The notes beneath the pieces were generated by a model. The model was not told the origin of the DNA. It did no database searches and was given only the letters and a program-made list of their open reading frames with translations. The position numbers were made by a program, and so were the translations under genes. From Pontixanthobacter luteolus (lineage in GTDB: Bacteria; Pseudomonadota; Alphaproteobacteria; Sphingomonadales; Sphingomonadaceae): DNA of 64,000 nt. Location: positions 625,001 through 689,000 of the forward strand of contig NZ_WTYP01000002.1 in assembly GCF_009828095.1 (NCBI RefSeq), written 5' to 3'. Of this stretch, positions 8,122-16,498 are shown piece by piece. Every line of letters starts with the position of its first letter. Within the stretch, counting starts at the first letter, position 1.

Positions 8122-8946
8122 ATGCTGAAGAATTCCCTGTTTGCTCTCGCACTGGCTGGCGCTGCTATTGGTTCACCGCTCGCCGCGCAGGAACAAACCA
8201 CCACCGATGCACGGATGATGGAGGCTATGGGCGAAATGTTCGGCAAGGCCCAGCCGCTGACCGCCGAGCAGGAAGCTCGGCTGCCAGAGGCGCAGCTTGT
8301 GGTTGCCAGCATCTTTCCTGAAGGCACCTATGCCAAGATGATGGGCGATACGATGGAGCCTATGATGGGCAGCATCATGGATGCCATGGTCCAGATGCCA
8401 ACCGGAGAGCTGGCGGAGCTGACAGGGCTGCCGGTCAGTGAGCTGGAGAACATGGGCGAAACCGCGATCAACGATGCGATGGCGATAATGGATCCTGCCT
8501 ATCAGGAGCGGACCAGGCGGATTGCGGAAACTTCGGTGAAGATGATGACCGATGTCATGACCGAGATCGAACCAGGCTATCGCGACGGTTTGGCCCGTGC
8601 ATATGCCGTGCGTTTCAGTGTGGCCGAGCTCAAAGAACTGAACGCGTTTTTCACCACCCCGACCGGCAGCCACTACGCAGCTGAATCGATGCTGATCTAT
8701 GCCGATCCGCAAGTGATGTCGGCCATGAACGAGGTCATGCCTGCGGTAATGGAGATGATGCCTCAGATGATCGAGGCCATCGGCGAAGTAACCGCTGAAC
8801 TCGCTGCTCCGCGCCAGTATTCGGAGCTGACGGAGGAAGAAAAGGCGGCACTGTCGGGCATTCTTGGTATGGATCAGGACAAACTCGCTGCCGCAGAACC
8901 CGAGATCGAGGAAACGGCCGGCAATGCGGAAGAAGGCGGCTATTGA
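8122..8946 (+). CDS. Met-rich secreted DUF2059-like protein
   Basis: The 274-residue protein starts with a signal peptide (MLKNSLFALALAGAAIGSPLAAQ) and is probably periplasmic. It holds 28 methionines, about 10 percent, many in MM pairs (for example around 69-90), which is far above average. The central part (about 135-200) resembles the DUF2059 domain, whose members are exported proteins of unknown role. The C-terminus is acidic. It lies 31 bases after phosphomannomutase with AAAGG before the ATG, and may be cotranscribed. Metal (copper) binding or acting as an oxidation sink is possible but not shown. Confidence 0.65.
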   Translation: MLKNSLFALALAGAAIGSPLAAQEQTTTDARMMEAMGEMFGKAQPLTAEQEARLPEAQLVVASIFPEGTYAKMMGDTMEPMMGSIMDAMVQMPTGELAELTGLPVSELENMGETAINDAMAIMDPAYQERTRRIAETSVKMMTDVMTEIEPGYRDGLARAYAVRFSVAELKELNAFFTTPTGSHYAAESMLIYADPQVMSAMNEVMPAVMEMMPQMIEAIGEVTAELAAPRQYSELTEEEKAALSGILGMDQDKLAAAEPEIEETAGNAEEGGY

Positions 8947-9057
8947 TCTGCTGATCGCAGGCGGGGCATTGCACCCCGCCGGTGTTCTGACCGCCGGGGT
9001 TTCCTGCCTTCGCAGCTTAGCGCGGACTTCATGCAAGATATGCGGGCGGGGCCGATC

Positions 9058-11508
9058 ATGAAAGCTGCGGCGATCCCGCCAGAGATCGAGGCATGGTTTT
9101 CCGGGCGCGACTGGCGCATCCGCAGCCACCAGAAAGGCATGTACGCGGCTGCCCATGCGGGACGCCACACCATGCTGGTGGCCGATACCGGCGCGGGCAA
9201 GACGCTGGCCGGCTTCCTCCCCACGCTGGCGGATTTCTGCCCCAGCAAGTTTGGCGATGATGGACCGCCTGAAGGGCTCCACACGCTCTATGTTTCTCCG
9301 CTGAAGGCGCTCGCGCATGACGTGCAGCGCAATCTGGTCACTCCGGTGGAGGAGATGGGACTGCCGCTGAAGATCGAAACGCGCAGCGGTGACACCCCGT
9401 CCGACCGGAAGCGGCGGCAGCGGAGCAAACCGCCCAACATCCTGCTGACGACACCGGAATCGCTTTCGCTGCTGCTTTCCTATCCCGACAGTTTCGAAAT
9501 GTTTCGCGGAATGAAACGGATCATCATCGACGAGGTTCATGCATTTGCGACGGGCAAGCGAGGCGACTTGCTTGCGCTGGCGCTGTCGCGTTTGCAGGCC
9601 ATTGCCCCTCAGCTCCAGCGTGCTGCCCTGTCGGCCACAGTTGCCAATCCCGAATCGTACCGGGAATGGCTCGCGCCGTGGGGAGATCTGGACCAGGTCG
9701 AACTGATAATTGGCGAACCGGGGGCGGAACCAGTGGTTGAAATCCTGCTGCCTGTGGAAGAACGGGTGCCGTGGGGCGGCCACGCGGCGACATGGGCAAT
9801 TCCGCAACTTTACGGACAGATAAAGGCCAACAAGACCACACTGATCTTCACCAACACGCGTTTTCTGGCGGAATTCATATTCCAGAACTTGTGGGACGTG
9901 AACGAAGATCGGCTGCCGATCGGGATTCATCACGGTTCGCTTAGCCGCGAGGCCAGGCGCAAGGTCGAAGGGGCCATGGCTCGCGGCGAATTGCGTGCGC
10001 TAGTGGCGACCGCCAGTCTCGATCTGGGGGTCGATTGGGGCGACATTGACTGCGTGGTGCAGATGGGCGCGCCAAAGGGTTCATCGCGCCTCTTGCAGCG
10101 TGTCGGGCGCGCGAACCACCGGCTTGACCAGCCCAGCCGCGCGCTGCTTGTGCCTGGCAACCGGTTTGAGTTCCTTGAGGCAACAGCGGCAAAGGACGCA
10201 GTGGAAGAAGGCCAGCGTGATGGTGAGGACTTCCGGCGCGGCGGTCTGGATGTGCTGGCCCAGCATGTAATGGCATGCGCGTGTGCGGGGCCATTTGGTG
10301 AAGACGAATTGCTGGCGGAAGTGCGATCATCGCTCGCCTATGCGTGGATCGATGCTGAAATCTGGGGCCGGGTTTTACGATTTGTAGAGACTGGCGGTTA
10401 TGCGCTGCGAGCCTATGACAAATTCAAGCGTATCACGCGTGACCGCGGGGGCACCTGGCGGCTGACTCACCCTGAACATGCCGCCCGGCACCGGCTGAAT
10501 GCTGGCATTATCATTGATGGTGAGATGTTGACGGTGCGGTTCAAGAACGGCCGTTCGCTGGGCAAGGTCGAGGAACGCTTTGCTGCGGCGCTCTCGCCCG
10601 GAGACACTTTTGCCTTCGCCGGGACCAGCCTTGAGGTTGAGGGCGTAAAGGACATGGACGTGATCGTGCGTGCTTCGTCAAAGGCGGCGATGATTCCCTC
10701 CTATGGCGGCGCGCGGATGCCGCTGACCACGCATCTGGCAGACAGGGTTCGGGCAATGCTGGATGACCGCGCCGGATGGGCGCGGTTCCCAGACGATGTC
10801 CGAGAATGGCTGGAGGTGCAGGATTGGCGCAGCGAGATGCCCGCACCGGGGCAATTGCTGGTCGAAAGCTTCCCCCATGCGAAGCGGTACTATTCGGTCT
10901 ATTATACGTTCGAAGGGTGGAACGCGAACCAGTCGCTGGGAATGCTGATAACGCGCCGGATGGAAGACCGCGGGCTGCAGCCCGGCGGGTTTGTCGCGAA
11001 CGATTATTCGTTGGCGGTTTGGGGTCTGAAACCGGTGGAAGATCCCGCCCCGCTGCTTTCGCCTGATATTCTGACCGAAGAATTTGTCGACTGGGTGCAG
11101 GATTCGCATCTCCTGCGGCGCGCCTTTCGCGAGGTGGCGGTTATCTCGGGGCTGGTCGAACGGCAGCATCCCGGGAAGCGGAAGACCGGCAAACAGGTCA
11201 CCTTCTCGACCGATCTCATCTATGACGTGCTGCGCAAGCACGAGCCCGATCATGTTCTGCTGGAAGCGGCCTGGGCTGACGCGCGGGAACGAATGACAGA
11301 CGTCGGCCGCCTGGCGGACCTGCTTGAAAGTTCTGCCGAGAGGCTGCGCCATGTCACTCTTGACCGGGTCAGCCCGCTCGCGGTGCCGGTCATGGTGATG
11401 ATCGGGCGGGAAAGCGTCCCGCAAGGCCAGATCGACGACGAGTTGCTGCTCGAGGCGGAAAGCCTGGCCGATGCGGCGATGCGGGTGGAGCCTGCGCTTG
11501 ATGGCTGA
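9058..11508 (+). CDS. Ligase-associated DNA-damage-response DEXH-box helicase (Lhr-type)
   Basis: The 816-residue superfamily 2 helicase has ADTGAGKTLAGF (motif I), IDEVHAF (DEVH, motif II), SATVANPESYREW (III), ATASLDLGVDWG (V) and QRVGRANHR (VI), followed by the winged-helix and Lhr-core C-terminal regions. This matches the short Lhr form that usually sits with an ATP-dependent DNA ligase, an exonuclease and a metallophosphoesterase; none of those is in this window. It likely acts as a 3'-5' DNA helicase in repair. The start at 9058 (MKAAAIPPEI) is preferred by similarity to relatives; ATG codons at 9031 and 9040 are in frame, and ribosome sites are weak for all three. Confidence 0.85.
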   Translation: MKAAAIPPEIEAWFSGRDWRIRSHQKGMYAAAHAGRHTMLVADTGAGKTLAGFLPTLADFCPSKFGDDGPPEGLHTLYVSPLKALAHDVQRNLVTPVEEMGLPLKIETRSGDTPSDRKRRQRSKPPNILLTTPESLSLLLSYPDSFEMFRGMKRIIIDEVHAFATGKRGDLLALALSRLQAIAPQLQRAALSATVANPESYREWLAPWGDLDQVELIIGEPGAEPVVEILLPVEERVPWGGHAATWAIPQLYGQIKANKTTLIFTNTRFLAEFIFQNLWDVNEDRLPIGIHHGSLSREARRKVEGAMARGELRALVATASLDLGVDWGDIDCVVQMGAPKGSSRLLQRVGRANHRLDQPSRALLVPGNRFEFLEATAAKDAVEEGQRDGEDFRRGGLDVLAQHVMACACAGPFGEDELLAEVRSSLAYAWIDAEIWGRVLRFVETGGYALRAYDKFKRITRDRGGTWRLTHPEHAARHRLNAGIIIDGEMLTVRFKNGRSLGKVEERFAAALSPGDTFAFAGTSLEVEGVKDMDVIVRASSKAAMIPSYGGARMPLTTHLADRVRAMLDDRAGWARFPDDVREWLEVQDWRSEMPAPGQLLVESFPHAKRYYSVYYTFEGWNANQSLGMLITRRMEDRGLQPGGFVANDYSLAVWGLKPVEDPAPLLSPDILTEEFVDWVQDSHLLRRAFREVAVISGLVERQHPGKRKTGKQVTFSTDLIYDVLRKHEPDHVLLEAAWADARERMTDVGRLADLLESSAERLRHVTLDRVSPLAVPVMVMIGRESVPQGQIDDELLLEAESLADAAMRVEPALDG

Positions 11509-11511
11509 GAG

Positions 11512-11940
11512 CTACTCAGCGCGGGCGAAAGTCTTGTGTTCGTGAAGCCGGTCAAAAGCGAACTTCTTTGAACCGGAATCCTTGATTACGAGAATGGTTT
11601 TCGCTGACGCATTGTAGGATGCTGCCGGGTCGGGAGAGAACCGCAGCACAGGTTCTGTTGGCAAGGCCAATGCGCGGGCAATCGACGATTCGAGAGTAGG
11701 CTTGTCGACAGGTTCTCCATTCCAGAGCATCTGGTCGCCAGCGGTCAGCCCGACGACATTGATAACCGGGTCGGGTTCCAGGCCGCCATCACCATTGGGT
11801 AATTCGACCTCGGTCACATTTGTCATGATCGGGATGGTCATGATCAGCAGGACGAGAAGAACCAGCAGCACGTCAATAAACGGCGTGATGTTGAGGTCCT
11901 TCATCGGGCCCTCGTGGGATGGAGCGGTAGTGAATGGCAT
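11512..11940 (-). CDS. exbD: ExbD/TolR biopolymer transport protein (third, separate copy)
   Basis: The 142-residue protein has one N-terminal transmembrane segment (about 22-40) with the protonatable Asp23 in LNITPFIDVLLVLL, then a periplasmic domain. ExbD works with ExbB to harness the proton gradient and energise TonB. This copy lies after the terminator at 12137-12164 and about 250 bases from the other two, with a strong AAAGGAGGAAGG site before its ATG, so it is probably expressed from its own promoter. It converges on the helicase gene with 3 bases between stops. Its periplasmic part is related to that of the copy at 12189-12632 (both carry a WNG[ET]P motif and a conserved end). Confidence 0.9.
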   Translation of the reverse strand: MPFTTAPSHEGPMKDLNITPFIDVLLVLLVLLIMTIPIMTNVTEVELPNGDGGLEPDPVINVVGLTAGDQMLWNGEPVDKPTLESSIARALALPTEPVLRFSPDPAASYNASAKTILVIKDSGSKKFAFDRLHEHKTFARAE

Positions 11941-12136
11941 AACCTTCCTCCTTTATGAATGTGATAACATAACATAAAGCTGCGGCAAGACAAGAGTGGT
12001 GAATGGAGAGATGAAGGAGATGCTCCGGAGTGTTCCCTTGCGCGCGTGCGGAAGCGGGTCGGGGGCTGCACATTGCAGCGCGCAAGACAGATTCAGCGAA
12101 TCACGGCGCTGCTGTTCACAGGATTGCGGGCAAAGA

Positions 12137-12164
12137 AAAAGGGGCGGATTGCTCCGCCCCTTTT
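12137..12164 (-). terminator. Intrinsic terminator of the tonB-exbB-exbD-exbD operon
   Basis: GGGGCGGA (12141-12148) and TCCGCCCC (12153-12160) form a perfect 8-bp stem with loop TTGC, extended by an A4/T4 pair. Read on the minus strand, the stem is followed by TTTTTCTTTG. It lies 25 bases beyond the stop of the second exbD. The near-symmetry means it could also work on the plus strand. Confidence 0.85.
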
Positions 12165-12188
12165 CAAAGGGTCATCTGTAAGAGCCGA

Positions 12189-12632
12189 TTACTCGGCTTG
12201 CGTACCGAAGGACCGGTATTTTTCGTTCCCGACGAAACCGAACTTGGTAACGCCCGAAATCTTGATGATGTTCAGAACGCGGGCCGACAGATCATAGCTG
12301 GCCGACGCTTCCGGTTCGAACTGAAGCTCCGGCTCCGGATCGATATCCTTGGTGATTTCGAGGTTCCGGACAAGCTCACCCTGGTCGATAGGCGTTCCGT
12401 TCCACAGGATCTCGTTCGCCTGAGTAAGAACAATCTTGTTCTTGATCGGGTCGATCTGATCAGGTGGCGGCGGCTCGTTATTAGGCGCCGGGAGATCGAT
12501 ATCAACCGAGTGTGTTGCCACTGGGATGGTGATGATGAACATGATGAGAAGAACGAGCATGACGTCGATAAGCGGCGTCGTGTTCATTTCCATCATCGGC
12601 TCGCCATCGTCCTTGCCGCCTGACATTGCCAT
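12189..12632 (-). CDS. exbD: ExbD/TolR biopolymer transport protein (second copy)
   Basis: The 147-residue protein has a single transmembrane helix (about 20-40) with Asp23 in NTTPLIDVMLVLL and a periplasmic domain with a short Pro-rich stretch (NNEPPPPDQ). It is the last gene of the tonB-exbB-exbD-exbD operon, 38 bases after the first exbD, with a terminator just behind it. It supplies part of the ExbB-ExbD proton channel that powers TonB-dependent outer-membrane receptors. Confidence 0.92.
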   Translation of the reverse strand: MAMSGGKDDGEPMMEMNTTPLIDVMLVLLIMFIITIPVATHSVDIDLPAPNNEPPPPDQIDPIKNKIVLTQANEILWNGTPIDQGELVRNLEITKDIDPEPELQFEPEASASYDLSARVLNIIKISGVTKFGFVGNEKYRSFGTQAE

Positions 12633-12670
12633 AGTGGGTTACTCCTGAATTCTCGTTCGATCCGCGCCGA

Positions 12671-13204
12671 TCAACCGTTAGGGTCGACCGGGTTGGAGAT
12701 GAAGCCGACAGTCGGATAGCCGGCTGCCTGGACGTTGTAGATCGTTCCGGCAACACAGCGCCACGGTGCGTTTACGTCACCGCGTATGTGAACCTGCGGG
12801 ATCAGTTCCGGGTTCTGCATGATTGCATCCGGTCCGCCTGCGGCCTGAACGATTTTGTCCAGACGTTCGAACGCTTGGTCATAAAGCTCTTGCGAGTCGA
12901 CCGGGGCTACGTTGTTGAAGTAGATCCGGCATTCGCCGTCGCGTGTTGCGCCTTCGAAGCCTGGCTCGCCCGCGCTGCGGCCTGCCGCGTCGGAAGTGCT
13001 GACGGTCAGGAGCAGGTTCTCGACCTTATCCTTCGACTCGATCGATTCCATAATTGGAATTTCGAGCTTGTCGATCGTCTGGATGGCGACCGGAACCGCG
13101 ATAAGGAAGATGATCAGAAGCACCAGCATCACGTCCACAAGGGGAGTGGTGTTGATGTCTGACATCGGCCGCTCTTGGCCTCCGCCGCCCGCTGAAATAG
13201 CCAT
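12671..13204 (-). CDS. exbD: ExbD/TolR biopolymer transport protein (first copy, extended)
   Basis: The 177-residue protein has the ExbD transmembrane helix with Asp24 in NTTPLVDVMLVLL. It is about 30 residues longer than the other two copies. Its periplasmic part contains two cysteines (in GECRIYF and PWRCVAG) that could form a disulphide, plus an insert rich in Ser, Gly and Glu. The gene lies 78 bases after exbB and 38 before the next exbD. Two dissimilar ExbD proteins after one ExbB are common in sphingomonads; a heteromeric channel is inference. Confidence 0.9.
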   Translation of the reverse strand: MAISAGGGGQERPMSDINTTPLVDVMLVLLIIFLIAVPVAIQTIDKLEIPIMESIESKDKVENLLLTVSTSDAAGRSAGEPGFEGATRDGECRIYFNNVAPVDSQELYDQAFERLDKIVQAAGGPDAIMQNPELIPQVHIRGDVNAPWRCVAGTIYNVQAAGYPTVGFISNPVDPNG

Positions 13205-13282
13205 TGCTAATTCCTATCCTGAATTGGTTTAACTTCGGGTGGAAAGGGGCGGGATGGCACTGCCACCCGCCCCGTTACCCGT

Positions 13283-14068
13283 TCAGGCTTTCGGCTTTGC
13301 AGCTGGTGCTGCGGCTGCCTTCGGAGCCGGCTTGGCTGCGCCGCGTGCTGCTGCTGCGGTTGCAACTGCAGGCTTAACGGTGCCCTTGGAGTTGATGTTT
13401 GCAAGCAGATCGGTCGAGAAGCCGTTGAGCAGCTCGGCGATGCGCTTGTTGCGGCTCTGCAGCCAGTTGTAGGCAAGAACAGCCGGAACAGCCACGAGCA
13501 GACCAATCGCGGTCATGATCAGTGCTTCACCAACCGGGCCAGCGACCTTGTCGATCGATGCCGAACCGGCGAGGCCGATGTTGATCAGTGCGCGGTAGAT
13601 ACCGATAACCGTACCGAGCAGACCAACGAACGGTGCAGTCGCACCCGTGGTTGCGAGGAACGGCAGGCCGCCAGCAAGCTTCGCATTGATCGAAGCTTCC
13701 GAACGGGCCAGCGAACCGTGAAGCCAATCATGCGCTTCGAGGCTGTCAGTCATCTTGCTGTGGGTTTCTTCAGCAGCAAGACCATCGTCGACCAGCTGGC
13801 GCCATGCGCTGTTCTTGTCGAGCTTGTTGGCGCCTTCGCGGAGCGAGTTTGCACGCCAGAAGTTCGAACGAACTTCCTTGTACTGATTCATGATCTTGCG
13901 CTGCTCGAGCAGCTTGGTGATGAGAATGTAGAACGAACCGACGGACATGATAACAAGGACGCCAAAAATCGACCAGGCGATAACACCGCCCTGATTCATG
14001 GCTTCCCAGAAGCCGAACTGGTTCTTGATTTCTTCGCCACCGGCGTTTGCTAGAATTTGGGTAATCAT
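13283..14068 (-). CDS. exbB: ExbB/TolQ/MotA-family proton channel protein
   Basis: The 261-residue inner-membrane protein has three predicted transmembrane segments (about 28-52, 135-160 and 172-198) and the family stretch TGATAPFVGLLGTVIGI. It forms the ExbB ring around ExbD and couples the proton gradient to TonB. The last 40 residues are an Ala/Pro/Lys-rich tail, probably disordered and cytoplasmic. GAGGAAA lies before the ATG. It lies 79 bases after tonB in the same operon. Confidence 0.93.
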   Translation of the reverse strand: MITQILANAGGEEIKNQFGFWEAMNQGGVIAWSIFGVLVIMSVGSFYILITKLLEQRKIMNQYKEVRSNFWRANSLREGANKLDKNSAWRQLVDDGLAAEETHSKMTDSLEAHDWLHGSLARSEASINAKLAGGLPFLATTGATAPFVGLLGTVIGIYRALINIGLAGSASIDKVAGPVGEALIMTAIGLLVAVPAVLAYNWLQSRNKRIAELLNGFSTDLLANINSKGTVKPAVATAAAARGAAKPAPKAAAAPAAKPKA

Positions 14069-14147
14069 TGCGAGTTTCCTCTCAGAAAGAAGCGTATCTA
14101 AAAAAACTTAGTCCCGGTTAGGCCGCCGCTTTCGGCGACCCTCCCGT

Positions 14148-14813
14148 TTATTCAGGTATCTGCCAGCGAACGGCGTTCGACCACGTTCCCGTCGTCTCCT
14201 GTCCGTTGCCATCGGTTGCCGGACGGAAACGACCACGGCGGGTAATCAGCTTACACGTCGTTTCGTCGAGGTCCGAATGCCCGCTAGAGCCCGTGATCTG
14301 ACAGTTCGTCACACGGCCATCGGCGTTCACCGTAACCCGGAAGCGGGTAACACCTTCGCGTTCTTCGCGAAGTGCACGCGAAGGATAGTCACGAGGGCTT
14401 GCCCAGCTGCCAGGATTACCGCGCGGTGTCGGATCCTTCGGCTGGAAAGCCGGAGGCGGCGGCGGCGGCGGTGCTGGCGGAGCCGGTGGCGGCACCCGGA
14501 CAGCAATCGGCGCTGGTGGCGGAATTGTTGGCTGAGTCCGCACAGGAGGCGGAGCCGGCGCAATGTTAATCGGCGGCGGCGGCGCTACGATAGGCGGCGG
14601 CGACGATTCGGGGATTTCCTCCGGTGGTGGTGGCTCCTCGGGTTCGGGTTCGGGCTCATCAATATCAACCGTGGTAACGCGCTCTACCGCTTTCTTGACT
14701 GCCTCATAGGCAAGTCCGGTCACGAGAACGTATCCGACAGCGATATGAATCAACGCCACGATGATAAGGGCGATAATGCGATTACCGCTCATCTCTTGGT
14801 CAGCGTAGGCCAT
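14148..14813 (-). CDS. tonB: TonB energy-transducing protein
   Basis: The 221-residue protein has one N-terminal transmembrane helix (about 12-32), a long Pro/Glu-rich periplasm-spanning linker (about 52-128) and a C-terminal TonB domain (about 138-221) with YPSRALREEREG and the beta strands that bind TonB boxes of outer-membrane receptors. Cys171 and Cys187 could form a disulphide. It is the first gene of the operon with exbB and two exbD, transcribed from the region 14814-15160. Confidence 0.93.
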   Translation of the reverse strand: MAYADQEMSGNRIIALIIVALIHIAVGYVLVTGLAYEAVKKAVERVTTVDIDEPEPEPEEPPPPEEIPESSPPPIVAPPPPINIAPAPPPVRTQPTIPPPAPIAVRVPPPAPPAPPPPPPPAFQPKDPTPRGNPGSWASPRDYPSRALREEREGVTRFRVTVNADGRVTNCQITGSSGHSDLDETTCKLITRRGRFRPATDGNGQETTGTWSNAVRWQIPE

Positions 14814-15160
14814 TCAGTCGCATCACTCCATCGTCATTAACGCCGGACGAATCCGGCTACTCATCCCATTGGAAGGGCTGTCCGCCCTGCCAGAGTGTTA
14901 TCCTGCTTGTCTACCCCCGCCGATCTGGCAGATCGAATTGGGACTTGGCCCTTTTCAACCCGGCAAAGAGGCGTGGGCCTGCATGAGACTGTTCTATTAT
15001 ATTTATCTCCGCACTCATCGCCCTTTAGCTGGCATAAAGGGGGCGCGCAAACGCTTTATCGGTTAACGCCCAATTCACAGCCATGCTAGGACACCGGCAA
15101 GTTACTGGTCTTTGTCGGTTAATGACGGAGCGAAATAAACCCTTGGGTAAATTGACAAAC
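14814..15160. promoter_or_regulatory. Divergent upstream region of tonB and the gene at 15161
   Basis: This is the only stretch above 300 bases without a gene. It must hold the tonB promoter (minus) and that of the secreted protein (plus). One clear element is a 15-bp inverted repeat at 14921-14935, CGATCT and AGATCG around GGC, which could be an operator. No confident Fur box, -35/-10 pair or RNA gene could be recognised. Confidence 0.4.
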
Positions 15161-15994
15161 ATGAAAACATCACTCGCAATCGTGGCTTTGGCACTCGGCA
15201 CTGCGGCATTGGGCTCAGCAGCAACCGCGCAGACCGGCCCTGCCCAGATGCAGCTGACATATGCGGATCTTGCCGACCTGGCAGATGGCACGCCGCTGGT
15301 CCTGCGGGCAGAGATTCGCAAGCAGATTGCGCTGAAGCCGGAACGTGCCCCGGATGTCCCGCCCGGCATGGTCAGACTTTATATTGAAGCGCGGACAATT
15401 GCGCTGCTTTCAGGCAGCACGCCGGTGGGCGAATCCCTCAAATACCTGGTGGATGTTCCGCTTACAGCCAAGGGCAAGGTGCCCAAGCTGAAGAAACAGG
15501 AAGTCATCCTGTTTGCGAGGCCGGTTGCCGGCCGTCCCGGTGAAATTCAGCTGGCTGCTCCGTCGTCACAGCTGGCCTGGTCACCGGAGACGGAGCAGAG
15601 GCTAAGGGGTGTGCTGACCGAATTGCTCGCGGCAGATGCGCCGCCTGCGATTTCCGGCATCCGCGACGCATTGTCGATTGCCGGCAATCTGGCTGGCGAA
15701 TCGGAAACGCAGATTTTCGTTTCGACCAAGGCGGACGGTCCGGTATCGCTGACAGTCATTCGCAGGCCGGGGCAACGCCCGATGTGGGGCGTTTCGTGGA
15801 GCGAAATCGTTGATCAGGCCGCCCGCCCGCCGCAAGCAGAGACGCTGGCATGGTACAGGCTGGCGTGTTTCCTGCCTGACGCACTGCCCAGATCAGTCAT
15901 CCTGTCGCAGGACCGCGTGTCACAGCAGCGTGCAGCCGAAGATTACGGTTACATCCGCAATCAGCTTGGCCCTTGTCCGCGCAACCGCAGCTAG
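15161..15994 (+). CDS. Secreted protein of unknown function
   Basis: The 277-residue protein begins with a signal peptide (MKTSLAIVALALGTAALGSAATAQ), so it is exported to the periplasm. The rest is soluble, with no recognised catalytic motif; it includes a Pro-flanked beta-rich middle and a pair of Cys residues in RLACFLP and LGPCPRN that could bond. The start at 15161 is chosen because the signal peptide begins there; codons in the same frame back to 15083 look unlike a protein start. No function can be named. It precedes the thioesterase-hom pair by 37 bases and may be cotranscribed. Confidence 0.7.
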   Translation: MKTSLAIVALALGTAALGSAATAQTGPAQMQLTYADLADLADGTPLVLRAEIRKQIALKPERAPDVPPGMVRLYIEARTIALLSGSTPVGESLKYLVDVPLTAKGKVPKLKKQEVILFARPVAGRPGEIQLAAPSSQLAWSPETEQRLRGVLTELLAADAPPAISGIRDALSIAGNLAGESETQIFVSTKADGPVSLTVIRRPGQRPMWGVSWSEIVDQAARPPQAETLAWYRLACFLPDALPRSVILSQDRVSQQRAAEDYGYIRNQLGPCPRNRS

Positions 15995-16031
15995 CGGCCA
16001 GCTTAGAAATACTGGTTCCTATGCGGCAGTC

Positions 16032-16496
16032 ATGGCGGCTACAGAGCCGCTCATGTCACAGCCATTCCGCCACGTCTTCCGTGTCCGTTACGCCGAACTT
16101 GATCCTCAAGGGGTCGTTTTCAATGCGCGTTATCTTGAATATGCCGACCTGATCGTCACCGAATACTGGGATGCGCGGGAATTGCGTCTGAGCGGCGAGG
16201 GCGCGCTGGAATTTCACGTGGCCAAGGCAGAAGTGAATTTCCGCAAACCGATCCGCGCAAACGAGTTCATCGAAGGACGCGCCTGGACCACCCGGATCGG
16301 ATCGAGCAGCATGACCACTCGGATCGAATTGCACGGGCATGATGAAGTACGCGGGGACGGCGCGCCTGCAGATGATCTGCGCGCAGAGATCGAACTGGTG
16401 AACGTCCATGTCGATCTGGAAACCGGCAAATCCATGCCGATCCCGCAAAGTGCAAGAGACGCCTTGCTTGCCGAAGACACCGAACAAAGGACTTGA
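16032..16496 (+). CDS. Acyl-CoA thioesterase, 4HBT hotdog family
   Basis: The 154-residue single-hotdog protein shows RVRYAELDPQGVVFNARYLEYAD, here noted as the active-site segment with the conserved Asp and the Gly-Val-Val-x-Asn-x-x-Tyr pattern of YbgC/FadM-type thioesterases. It would hydrolyse acyl-CoA in the cytoplasm; the chain length is unknown. Two in-frame ATGs (16032 and 16053) are possible, and neither has a clear ribosome site. Its stop codon lies 2 bases before the TTG start of hom, which indicates coupling. Confidence 0.82.
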   Translation: MAATEPLMSQPFRHVFRVRYAELDPQGVVFNARYLEYADLIVTEYWDARELRLSGEGALEFHVAKAEVNFRKPIRANEFIEGRAWTTRIGSSSMTTRIELHGHDEVRGDGAPADDLRAEIELVNVHVDLETGKSMPIPQSARDALLAEDTEQRT

Positions 16497-16498
16497 GA

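Noticed and set aside
8173-9933. Open frame of 586 codons on the minus strand
   Set aside because: It lies across the Met-rich protein gene, the intergenic gap and the helicase gene, has no domain, and is a GC-rich shadow of them.
12000-12130. Possible small RNA gene between the exbD copies
   Set aside because: No promoter-terminator pair or conserved structure could be drawn; only the terminator at 12137-12164 is supported.
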